The position numbers were made by a program, and so were the translations under genes. Positions 1-8,918 of a DNA stretch of 64,000 nt are shown piece after piece. The notes beneath the pieces are model-generated. The model was not told where the DNA came from. It searched no databases and worked only from the letters and a program-made list of their open reading frames with translations. This DNA is from Meghimatium bilineatum (taxonomy: Eukaryota > Mollusca > Gastropoda > Stylommatophora > Philomycidae): assembly GCA_034231615.1 (NCBI GenBank), contig CM067306.1, positions 59,377,057 to 59,441,056 of the forward strand, written 5' to 3'. How positions within the stretch are numbered: position 1 is the stretch's first letter; every line of letters begins with the position of its first letter.

Positions 1-195
1 ACATTTGGTAAAAAAAGATCTCCATGTAGGGGTGTTACATCGGGAAACATTTGGTAAAAAAAACATCATCGCATTTATATTCTCTACCACCCTGAACAGT
101 TTGGAAACTTCACACCCCGTTCAGTCATTGATATTATCCAGCCAAGTCTTCTTCATACCACTTCGTCTTCTTCCTCCTTACACCGTACCTTGAGG
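1..195. mobile_element. Dispersed repeat, also at about 29310-29440
   Basis: ACAGTTTGGAAACTTCACAC, TCAGTCATTGATATTATCCA and GTCTTCTTCCTCC recur in diverged form near 29310-29440. It resembles a reversed LINE 3' part but no protein match is readable. The open frame here (5-193) is not considered a gene. Confidence 0.45.
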
Positions 196-547
196 AACAT
201 CTTTTTAAGGTTTTGTACCAATTCTTATCTTTATTAACTAAAACTTTATCTTTTAAGGTTTATCAGTTTGTTATTCCAACCCCCCCCCCGCCCCTTATAC
301 ATTAGGAAATCAGAACTTGACATTTAGTACTAGAAGTACACATTAGTACTAAGGGTCAACCAATCCACCCCCTAAACATCTTTTGTGAAAGGTCATATAA
401 TTTCTCATCAAAAAGAGGGAATTGTCCACGAAAATCTACGGCCATCTTTCCAGTAGTAGATGGGGGTGGGGGGAGTTGTGATTATATTTATTAGTTCTGC
501 AGTGCTGACAATCATTTTCTATTCTCTGAAAGGGGGAGGGTGATACA
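196..547. other. No gene seen
   Basis: AT-rich with short C-, G- and A-runs (near 281 and 463). Nothing recognised. Confidence 0.6.
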
Positions 548-1080
548 TTGAACCCTACAACCATCACCTCCGCCTCCCCTCTCCATTTTTATCTTCTCTC
601 TACATCACCTCCATCTCACCTCTCTATCACCTACATCTCCCCACTCAATCACCTCCATCTCCCCACTCAATCACCTCCATTTCACCTCTCTATCACCTAC
701 ATCTCCCCTCTGCATCACCTCCATGTCATCTCTCTATCTCCCCTCTCCATAACTTCCATCTCCCCTCTCCATCACCCCATCTCCCCTCTCAATCACCTCC
801 ATCTCCCATCTCAATCACCTCCATCTCCCCACTCAATCACCTCCATCTCCTCATTCAATCACCTCCATTTCCTCTGTAAATTACCTCCATCTCCCCTCTA
901 AATTACCTCCATCTCCCCTCTAAATTACCTCCATCTCCCCACTCAATGACCTCCATCTCCCATCTCAATCACCTCCATCTCCCCACTCAATCACCTCCAT
1001 CTCCCCTCTAAATTACCTCCATCTCCCCTCTAAATTACCTCCATCTCCCCACTCAATGACCTCCATCTCCCCTCTCACTT
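548..1080. repeat. ~22-base C/T-rich tandem array
   Basis: ACCTCCATCTCCCC core repeated ~24 times with variable CTCTAAATT / ACTCAATC joins. Open frame 548-901 is read through it and is not a gene. Confidence 0.9.
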
Positions 1081-1288
1081 AATTGAGAAATTGTGTGTTC
1101 AAACTCAAATCTGAATGAAATGAAATCAGATGTGTGGGTTGTATCTATGATTTGTGTCAAACTTGAACTGGAATACATGTGGAATGTAGTTTTTGTAAAA
1201 GTCGGATGTTCTAGCCGATAGCTCACGATGAAGCATTGAAAAAACTATAATATACGTTTGGAAATATAAATGCGAAGTAAGTAAAAAA

Positions 1289-1552
1289 GTAAAGTAACCC
1301 ATATCATTTATTCATGCCGTAGGGGTGTGAGATGTTAGTGATCTCACATTTCACAGGCTCTGCAAATGAGGGCGGTAGCCATTTCCTCTCCCTCGCAGTC
1401 TTTACTTCCCGGATTAATCCGGTACCCATTTAAGGCTGGGTCGACCTGGGAGCCGTTGCGATCTGAATACATTTCCGCCTCAACTGGGGAATGAACCCAG
1501 GACCACTCATATGCGAAGCCAGTGCGCTAACCACTGCGCTAACGCGGCTCCC
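1289..1552 (-). mobile_element. SINE-C, tRNA-derived
   Basis: On the minus strand the head reads GGAGCCGCGTTAGCGCAGTG, with an A-box-like TTAGCGCAGTGG (complement at 1531-1542) and a B-box-like GGTTCATTCCC (complement at 1487-1497). The body contains GGATTAATCCGG and a hairpin GTGAGATGTTAGTGATCTCAC. It lacks a mature tRNA fold at its 3' end, so it is not a tRNA gene. A second copy is at 5763-6028. Confidence 0.85.
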
Positions 1553-1703
1553 TCAAGTACGAAGTATGCGAAGTATGCGAAGTATAACCAGTTGAAACAG
1601 GGTCACACAAATACGTCTTCAGGATGGAGGGGGGAGTGGTAGGGGGAAGAATTAATAATAAAACACAACAACAGGGAATTCTCTTTTTTTGAGTGTGATT
1701 TAT

Positions 1704-1866
1704 TCAAGACGGATGTGTTGGGCCATTGATACAAATAATACGGCTGAAGACAAAACACATTTTCTTTCTCTGGACTACATTCTGCTGGACATCTAGTAGG
1801 AGCATTGTTCTGCTACAAGAGAGACTCAACGGGAGTTTGAGAATGAGCACGGATTAAGAAGAAACA
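1704..1866 (+). mobile_element. SINE-A copy
   Basis: AAGACGGATGTGTTGGGCCA at the start, CTCTGGACTACATTCTGCT in the middle and GGGAGTTTGAGAATGAGC near a GAAGAA tail follow the family order. Confidence 0.75.
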
Positions 1867-1896
1867 GCTAAGGGGTGGATGTGTTTACCTACCATT

Positions 1897-2240
1897 TGGT
1901 TAAGTTCCTAGTACTAAATTTTACGTCAAGTTACTAGTACTAAATTTTACGTCACGTTACTAGTACTAAATTTTACGTCAAGTTCCTAATACTAAATTTT
2001 TACGTCAAGTTCCTAGTACTAAATTTTACGTCAAGTTCCTAATACTAAATTTTTTACGTCAAGTTCCTAATACTAAATTTACGTCAAGTTCCTAATACTA
2101 AATTTCACGTGAAGTTCCTAGTACTAAATTTTACGTCAAGTTCCTAATACTAATTTTTTACGTCAAGTTCCTAGTACTAAATTTTACGTCAAGTTCCTAA
2201 TACTAAATTTTACGTCAAGTTCCTAGTAATAAATTTTAAG
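1897..2240. repeat. 26-base tandem array (~13 copies)
   Basis: AAGTTCCTAGTACTAAATTT plus TACGTC, with TAATACTAAA variants. Confidence 0.95.
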
Positions 2241-2254
2241 TTCTCATAGAAACA

Positions 2255-2460
2255 TGCCACCCTGAAGATATTACTTGAAGGAAGAGTGGAGTGGAGGCGA
2301 GAAATAGGTAGGCAGAGATATAAGTGGAAGGGAAACACCTTGAGATGGACATATTACAAGCATGTCAGAGTGTAAGCCCCTGGCACCTAGGAAAATATAG
2401 AGGATGTAGCAGCCCGTTGCAGCAGAGCTTCGTTGCAGAGACGTCATGTGGTGAAAATTA
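2255..2460 (+). pseudogene. LINE-X 3' tail, decayed
   Basis: ACATGCCACCCTGAAGATAT, GGCAGAGATATAAGTGGAAG and GATGTAGCAGCCCGTTGCAG match the LINE-X tail at 15718-15985 (R-G-x-R-G-R-Q-R-Y-K-W region). Confidence 0.6.
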
Positions 2461-2514
2461 GTAAACAGTGCAGAAATGTATGGGGCTTACGTGCGTCGGC
2501 CTAAATTCGCTCAA

Positions 2515-2905
2515 GGAACTCATTATGTAATCATCATCATTATGTGACATATTCTTTCCAGAACGTAGTCTTCTTTATGGACCTTCTAAACATCTTGCCA
2601 TCTTGGGCGAGTTGACCTGCTTCTTCCAAGAACACGTTTAAACAGTCAGACATATCGTTTGTTCATCGTCGTCTTGGGTGGCCTCTTCCTCTGCTGCCAC
2701 TTACTCTGTCTTCTGCTATTAGTCTTTGGATGATGTTATTCCTCTTTAAATTACCAAAAACGTTCAACTTTCTTGTTATGGTGTTATTTAGGAACCAGCT
2801 CTCTTCGACGTTTAATGGTTATAATACTTCTTTCATTGTTTGCTGGTTTTTTTTTTGTTACTGTCCATGGTATATGCAAAGTTTTTCTGTAGCATTTCAA
2901 TTCTA
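2515..2905 (-). pseudogene. LINE-W C-terminal fragment, decayed
   Basis: The minus strand reads R-P-P-K-T-T, then L-A-Q-D-G-K-M-F-R-R-S-I-K-K-T-T-F-W-K-E-Y-V-T, the C-terminal tail seen also at 10653-10967 and 22560-22806. Many stops. Confidence 0.5.
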
Positions 2906-2934
2906 AGGCGGCAAATCTCTTTATGTAATAAATT

Positions 2935-3248
2935 ACTTTAATGTGTCATATATAAATGAATATTATGTATCATATATAAATGATTATTATTTGACGTATA
3001 TAAATGATTATTATGTGACGCATATAAATGATTATTATGTGACGTGTATAAATGATTATTATGTGACGCATATAAATGATTATTATGTGACGTGTATAAA
3101 TAAATAATTATTATACGTATATACATGATTATTATGTGACGTATACAAATGATTATTATATATATCATATAAATGATTATTATGTATTATATATAAATGA
3201 TTATTGTGTGACGTATATAAGAAATTGTTGTGTGCCATATATAAATGC
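2935..3248. repeat. ~24-base AT-rich tandem array (~13 copies)
   Basis: ATATAAATGATTATTATGTG plus ACGC. Minus-strand frames at 2938-3168 and 3083-3304 are artefacts. Confidence 0.93.
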
Positions 3249-3274
3249 ATTCTGAGTTTTATTTCAATATACTT

Positions 3275-3549
3275 CCCTTCTTCTTCAACTGCGTTCTTTC
3301 TCAAACTCCTGTAGGATAATCAGGATGTAGTCCAAATAACGGAATGCATTGTGACAGGGTTTACAGCGTGGCCGCGATGTCTGCGTCTTTTGACATAATG
3401 CACACCTTCGATCTGGTTTTTGAGTCGCTTTTATCCTCTATTTGATGAGACAGCCAACTCAACAGCAAATGTCCTTACTAGTTTCATATGACATGCATGG
3501 TAGATATCAGTATTGTTATTCTTTGTTTCACTATCGGGTCGCCGCAACT
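3275..3549 (-). mobile_element. SINE-B copy, diverged
   Basis: TCTCAAACTCCTGTAGGATA, CAGGATGTAGTCCAAATAAC, ATGACATGCATGG and ATTCTTTGTTTCACTATCGG follow the SINE-B order in reverse. Confidence 0.7.
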
Positions 3550-4304
3550 CATTCGCACAAACAATTCCTTGAACTTTTATTTCGATTCAGAAGATAACTT
3601 TGTATTTGTATTTTGAATTACCTCCCATAGATAACTTTTGTTTCCCGCATCATATTTGTGTATTATTTGGTTGCATCCCTTATACGTAAAAAAAAAGTAT
3701 GTCATTCTGACAAAAAAAAGTATGGCATACTCTGCAGAACGTTGAACTCACTTCAATCCCGTAAAAGGCTAAATACTCAGTGTTTTCGAATAACCTAACG
3801 TACTAAAGATGTGAGGGCTGGTGCAACACAGAGCAATGAGTAAAAAAAAAACTGAGATATGTGGGGAGTGTTGTTGTGAAATACAGAACACGCTAACGAC
3901 GTCAACAGGGACAAACGACGTTTTGACTAAAATGTCTTGATCAAAACAAATGCGAACAACAAGGAATGAATATTACAGAGAATCGTGTTGTAAGAGAGCA
4001 ACAAAAGAAGATGATAAGGGTGATGAGATGAGAGAAAAGGAAAAAAAGAGAAAATGACAAATACGGCAAGGATAGGGAGGGGGCAGTATTCTCTCTCTCC
4101 CCCTCCCTTTTTTGTTTGCTTCCTAGTACTAAATGACATAGTCAGCATGCCTGTGGAACGGAGAAGTGAATGATATTTGAACCCTTACTCACCCCTCGTC
4201 CCTCCGTAACTACGAGCTTGCCTTACCAGTTCTGTTTATGACTGGATGTGCTGCAGTAAAAGATATATTAAAAAGAAATAGCTTTTGTCCATCGTCGTTT
4301 TGGA
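3550..4304. other. No gene seen
   Basis: AT-rich; a duplicated AAAAAAAGTATG motif near 3690 and 3717, and a pyrimidine-rich minus-strand frame (3927-4148) with no domain. Confidence 0.6.
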
Positions 4305-4525
4305 TTGAATTATATGGCAACTTCGGCGGTGAAGACCTCCGTATGGAAATAAACAATAACTTTATTAATTTTTAAAAATTATTGTCGTGATTTTCGTTGA
4401 TCAGTAATGTTATACTTGGTGATGTCAAAAAAGCCAAAACCGACCACCGAAATGCACGGAATTAATCAATAAGCAGCCTCTTAGATCATGTTTACTTTCT
4501 GTAGAGATGTCTTTACTTGAGCAGG
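4305..4525. mobile_element. Foldback MITE, related to 43765-44015
   Basis: GGCGGTGAAGACCTCCG on the left and GAGATGTCTTTACTTGAGC on the right are imperfect inverted ends. The centre has ATTATTGTCGTGATTTTCG and CCAAAACCGACCACCGAA as in the other copies. Confidence 0.55.
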
Positions 4526-4620
4526 TCATGCCTTGTTACTGTATTTGCCTTATATCATCTCCAAAGTTTTTTAGTTGATGTAAAATCTGTTATTCCTTTA
4601 TTCTTGTTGTTGTTACTTGC

Positions 4621-5080
4621 AGCCATGCCCTGTTACCAGCAGCCATGCCCTATTACCAGCAGCCATGCCCTGTTACCAGCAGCCATGTCCTGTTACCAGC
4701 AGCCATGCCATGTTACCAGCAGCCATGCCCTGTTACCAGCAGCCATGCCCTGTTACCAGCAGCCATGCCCTGTTACCAGCAGCCATGCCCTGTTACCAGC
4801 AGCCATGCCCTGTTACCAGCAGCCATGCCCTGTTACCAGCAGCCATGCCCTGTTACCAGCAGCCATGCCATGTTACCAGCAGCCATGCCCTGTTACCAGC
4901 AGCCATGCCATGTTACCAGCAGCCATGCCCTGTTACCAGCAGCCATGCCCTGTTACCAGAAGCCATGCCTTATTACCAGCAGCCATGCCCTGTTACCAGC
5001 AGCCATGCCCTGTTACCAGCAGCCATGCCTTGTTACCAGCAGCAATGCCCTGTTACCAGCAGTCATGCCTTGTTAACAGT
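4621..5080. repeat. 20-base tandem array (23 copies)
   Basis: AGCCATGCCCTGTTACCAGC repeated exactly in register. Because 20 is not a multiple of 3, all three + frames are open and give the same 20-residue peptide repeat, a sign of sequence rather than protein selection. Confidence 0.97.
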
Positions 5081-5198
5081 ATCCATTACTATTGTATTCC
5101 ACCCGTGACCGCCCTGGTTCGAAGCCCAAATCATCGATCCATTCACTCTTGGCGTTCATAAACAACACATTCCTTTAAACAAAAAGTGTAACTTCTGA

Positions 5199-5368
5199 TT
5201 CTTCTTCTTCTTCTTCTACTTCTTCAGCGTTCATTCTCAAACTCCCACTGGATCTCTGTTGTAGCAGGACAATGGTCATACTAGATTTCCAGCAGGATGT
5301 AAGTAAATGAAAATACGCTGTGTCGTCGTTTATTTGCACAATGACCCAACACATACGTCTTCGGTGGG
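5199..5368 (-). mobile_element. SINE-A copy
   Basis: Reverse orientation: CTTCTTCTTC tail, AGCGTTCATTCTCAAACTCC, GTAGCAGGACAATGGTC, then CGTCTTCGGTGGG. Confidence 0.8.
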
Positions 5369-5369
5369 T

Positions 5370-5762
5370 AACTACTGATTCGAGGTAATCCTAAAAATAA
5401 TCATAGTTCTTATTTCAAGCCTGATCACATGACTTGCACATGACTTTACTAAATTGTATACGTTTGTTTAGGCGTAGAAAAATTTGTGTCAACAAACAAA
5501 GAACAGGTACTGTTAGCTATCGTGTGACCTACACCGTGGATGAAATCAAGTGGAAATCGGTACACCTATGGTCGTGCAGTGATCCGCTGACTAAATAACA
5601 ACACATTACGCTCACAACACACCATATATATATTGGTAGCGTATCCTATTCAGGACGTAGCTATCATAACATCATGTGTGAGCTATAGTGATTTTCTAGG
5701 CAGTGGAAATACGTTCAGTAATTTGCCACTGCTTTTTGAACAGATGCACATTTGCCTATAAA
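5370..5762. other. No gene seen
   Basis: Unique-looking sequence between a SINE-A and a SINE-C copy; nothing recognised. Confidence 0.6.
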
Positions 5763-6028
5763 AAGTAAAGTAACCCATAACATTTATTAATGCCGTAGGG
5801 GTGTGAGATGTTAGCGATCTCACATTTCAGAGGGTCTGTAAATGAGGGCGGTAGCCATCTCCTCTCCCTTGCAGTCTTTACTTACCGGATTAATCCGGTA
5901 CCCATTTAAGGCTGGGTCGACTTGGGAGTCGTTGGGATCTTAAAAACATTTCCGTCTCATCTGGGGAATGAACCCAGGACCACTCATATGCGAAGTCAGT
6001 GCGCCAACCACTGTGCTAACGCGGCTCC
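5763..6028 (-). mobile_element. SINE-C, tRNA-derived, second copy
   Basis: Same length and structure as 1289-1552, with the same tRNA-like head and the hairpin around GTGTGAGATGTTAGCGATC. The high similarity by eye suggests recent activity. Confidence 0.85.
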
Positions 6029-6194
6029 ATTTGCCTACATTTGTCTATGGCGGGGATTGAACTTGGTACCTTGGCCGTCACAGACGTACTCTTATGTACT
6101 GTTATTTATTGTGTAATGGTGGATGCACTCAAGTGAAAATAGATACACCTATGGACGTCTCTAAAGTGCAGTGTCCCGCTAACTAACACATCCC

Positions 6195-6310
6195 GTTATA
6201 CGGGCTACATCAAATTCGCCTTAGATTTTTTGGCATGCGATTCCAAATAGGAAATAGTGACCAACCGAAATCAAACAAAAATTTAAAACGTAACGTATGG
6301 GTCCTAATTA
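6195..6310. mobile_element. Half copy of the foldback MITE
   Basis: TTTTTGGCATGCGATTCCAAA, AATAGTGACCAACCGAA and CGTAACGTATG match the right half of the 43765-44015 element. The ends are decayed. Confidence 0.45.
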
Positions 6311-6489
6311 ATTCTGGTGGAATGTTTTTATTGGAGACTGTCGGTGGCCGTTACTACATCCTACAAGATCTTTATTGGAGACAGTCGGTGACAGTTACCA
6401 CATACTGCTTATCGACTAGAGTTTTGAGAACAAACCCGGAAGAATGTTGTCAACATTATTTATTGACTCGATTTAGTGTGAGCATTTGA

Positions 6490-6590
6490 ATGGAAATACA
6501 ACTAGGATTAGATACTCAACTAGGATCGGATACTCAACTAGGATTAGATACTTAACTAGGATCGGATACTCAACTAGGATTAGATCACCA
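6490..6590. repeat. 18-base tandem array (~5 copies)
   Basis: ACTAGGATTAGATACTCA with alternating ATTAG / ATCGG units. Confidence 0.85.
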
Positions 6591-6599
6591 GATACGTTT

Positions 6600-7094
6600 C
6601 CCTTAAAAAAAAAAAAGGGAGGGGTTTTTCATTAAAGAAATGTCTTTTCACGTGTCAATTCTTCACTTTACCTTTGTTGTGGCAAATCACTAAGAGGGGA
6701 AACGAGGGGAGAGTGGGGTTTTGGCCATTGGCTTCGTTTCTAATGTTTTAATTTTCTATTAAAAAAATGGGGGGGGGGGGTGGTTGAACACTTAAACCCA
6801 ATACCATCCCCTTCTCTACGAGATTGGTTAGAATCATATCTAGTCATGGCATTGGGTTGGAACACACACACCAGCACTGTGGACAGATTGGAAGACAGTG
6901 ACACGGCGCGGAAGATTACCCGAAGATTACGCAAGACAGAAAGGAATGTAATAAGCCTAGGCCTATATTTGACAACTTAAAAACCTTTTCACAACTTATC
7001 TACACTCCTCCTGTTAAATCGCACATGGAATCTGGATAGTTAAGAGTGAACGCCAGCGAACCACATACGGCTTATCTATGATATACTGCGGAAC
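6600..7094. other. No gene seen
   Basis: Contains A-runs and a G-run (6771-6780). Overlapping 64-66 codon frames on both strands have no domain. Confidence 0.55.
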
Positions 7095-7190
7095 GCATGC
7101 GGTTGCGTCTGTGTATCTCACCAATGGCCCAGTAGACAAACCACCCGTGCAACAGAAAACCTTAGTAGCTGACATGCCGTTATATTAAGG
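7095..7190. repeat. Short dispersed repeat (also 31065-31135 and 54505-54565, inverted)
   Basis: GGTTGCGTCTGTGTATCTCA, AGACAAACCACCCGTGCAAC and AGAAAACCTTAGTAGCTGAC occur in complement at the other two sites. Identity unknown; may be part of an unrecognised transposon. Confidence 0.55.
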
Positions 7191-7367
7191 CCATCTTGTG
7201 CAAGCTTTGTAGAATTTTATCTATACGTTTATAGACCCCCTCTCAATAGAAGGCTCCTTCAATAGGCAATGCACTAAGCCGAAAGCTGAAGTATTCTTGG
7301 TATGGAAGAATGCTCAGAGAAACTACACCACTGTACATAGGAAGTAAGAGCTAATCATCATAATCAT

Positions 7368-7790
7368 GAAGTGCAGTCTCCGCAACGAAGGTTGGCAACG
7401 AAGACCAACATCCCTTGTCTCTTGTTTTGGTGGTGCACTCTGCTAGACTGTAACCTGTCCATCTTGTAATGTTACTCTACCACTTGTATCTCTCTCTGCC
7501 TACCTTTTTGTTCGCTTCCCTTTGACTTTACCCTCAAGTAAGGTCTTCAATAAGGTGTCATGTTTTTTAATGTGTCCAAAATATTTTATTTGCCTGATCT
7601 TTGTTTCTCTTAGTAGTTCTTTCTTCATATTAAGTGTTTTTAGAACCCCTTTACTTGTTTTCTTCTCTTTCTACAATGTTCTCCCTATTCTTCTATTTAC
7701 CAACCTCAAATGCATCAATTATGTCTTCTAAATGTTTGTCAGTGTCCATGTTTCTGAGCCATACATTGATATAGAATAGATGTAAGTAAA
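7368..7790 (-). pseudogene. LINE-X 3' end
   Basis: Complement of 15564-15985: it contains the reverse of 'Y-G-S-E-T-W' (CTGAGCCATACATTGAT) through the Q-R-Y-K-W and C-C-x-N-F-V-A-E tail. Frameshifted; open frame 7522-7731 (+) is a shadow. Confidence 0.7.
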
Positions 7791-7904
7791 AGCTAATCGT
7801 TCACAATTTAGGGTTGCTTAAGGCTTTCCTCGTTTTCTTTTACCCTCAGGTGTCCACACAAAGGCTTGTTGGTTATGGGCCAGTACTACCCTCCTAATTA
7901 AACA

Positions 7905-8400
7905 AAATACACTTACGACAAATTAAATATTTTGGACATATTAAAAAACATGACACCCTTTAAAGATCTTGCTTGAAGGTAGAACACAGGCGCGGAGACC
8001 AAGAGGTAGACAGAATTACAAGTGGCAGTGTAACATAATGAGATGGAAAGGATGTTGTCTGGGGTAGTGTAAAGGACCGTGCCGGGCTATGATGCAGAGA
8101 GCCGGTCGTATCAGGAGGCATCATTCAAAATACAATTAAGGGATGGCATTTCGAAGAAAAAATCTTTTAAGGGACGGCATTTCGAAGAACAAAACTTTAA
8201 AGAGGCGGAATTTCGAAGAGCAAAACTTTTAAGTGGCGGCATTTCGAAGAAAAATTTTTTAAGGGGCGGCATTTCGAAGACATACATCATACTGAGAAAA
8301 TCTACCGCGTGGTCCTGGCAGTGTACTGCCAATTCAAGAGACAGGAGATGTTGGAGGATCGTTCCACCAACATTCGATGCGGAGACGACACCTAATGATA
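7905..8400 (+). pseudogene. LINE-X 3' end interrupted by a 31-base tandem expansion
   Basis: ATTTTGGACATATTAAAAAA and AGGTAGACAGAATTACAAGT match LINE-X. After the five-copy 31-base repeat (8137-8285), GAGACAGGAGATGTTGGAGG and CGGAGACGACACCTAATGAT give the LINE-X 3' terminus. Confidence 0.65.
8137..8285. repeat. 31-base tandem repeat (5 copies) within LINE-X
   Basis: GGCATTTCGAAGAA core followed by an A/T tract. It makes frames open on both strands (8079-8549 +, 8111-8332 -). Confidence 0.85.
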
Positions 8401-8824
8401 ATGAATTTTTTATTTATCGTAAAAATATTTACCTTCCTGATAGCCTCAATATTCTTCAATCTTATGGAATCATTAACCCCACGCTGAGAACCGCTGCTTC
8501 ACGCGTACAAAAAAATACTGCAGACAGGAACAGGCACGAACACACGTAAATCATTTAAAGTGTGTATTTCTCGGCATCAGCTGATAACCTTTCATGCTGT
8601 GTGTTGAGTGACAGGATATATGTAATAAATTAGTAACATGACTGTGTAGTATCCGGAGTGTGTTTCAATTAGTAACTTACACTCTTAATATAAATATCAT
8701 TTTATGTGTGTACTTACGTAGGCCTACTATTGTTTTTAGAATAAAATTCAGAGAAGCGACCGCTTGTGTTTATTGTGTGCAGTGTGTCTTGTGCTGTGCT
8801 AGGGGCATTTGTTATTCGAACATA
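8401..8824 (+). other. Gene A upstream region
   Basis: Should hold the gene A promoter and 5' UTR; I see no TATA box or clear initiator. The coding frame remains open upstream to 8660 (ATG), but that stretch shows no similarity to gene B. Confidence 0.4.
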
Positions 8825-8918
8825 ATGGCTCATTTGGTAGAACTTCTAGGCAAGGAGATCGAACGTAAAGACGGCAGTAGAATCCCTTCAAGCACACTTG
8901 AGGAGAATGACATAATAG
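8825..8918 (+). CDS. Gene A exon 1
   Basis: Encodes MAHLVELLGKEIERKDG and the following residues up to the first base of the G32 codon. The exon ends at ATAATAG followed by a GTATTTT donor (phase 1). The N-terminal pattern 'M-A-x-L-x-x-L-L-G' and 'K-D-G-S' matches gene B exon 1 (33087-33177). About 65 bases past the donor a SINE-B copy begins. Confidence 0.85.

Noticed and set aside
1476-1552. A minus-strand tRNA gene
   Set aside because: A and B boxes are present, but the head is fused to a non-tRNA body and recurs at 5763-6028 with the same body, so it is a SINE.
4517-5161. Three overlapping + strand open frames of 143-214 codons
   Set aside because: They are read through a 20-base tandem array in all three frames with the same repeating peptide; no start context, domain or splice structure.
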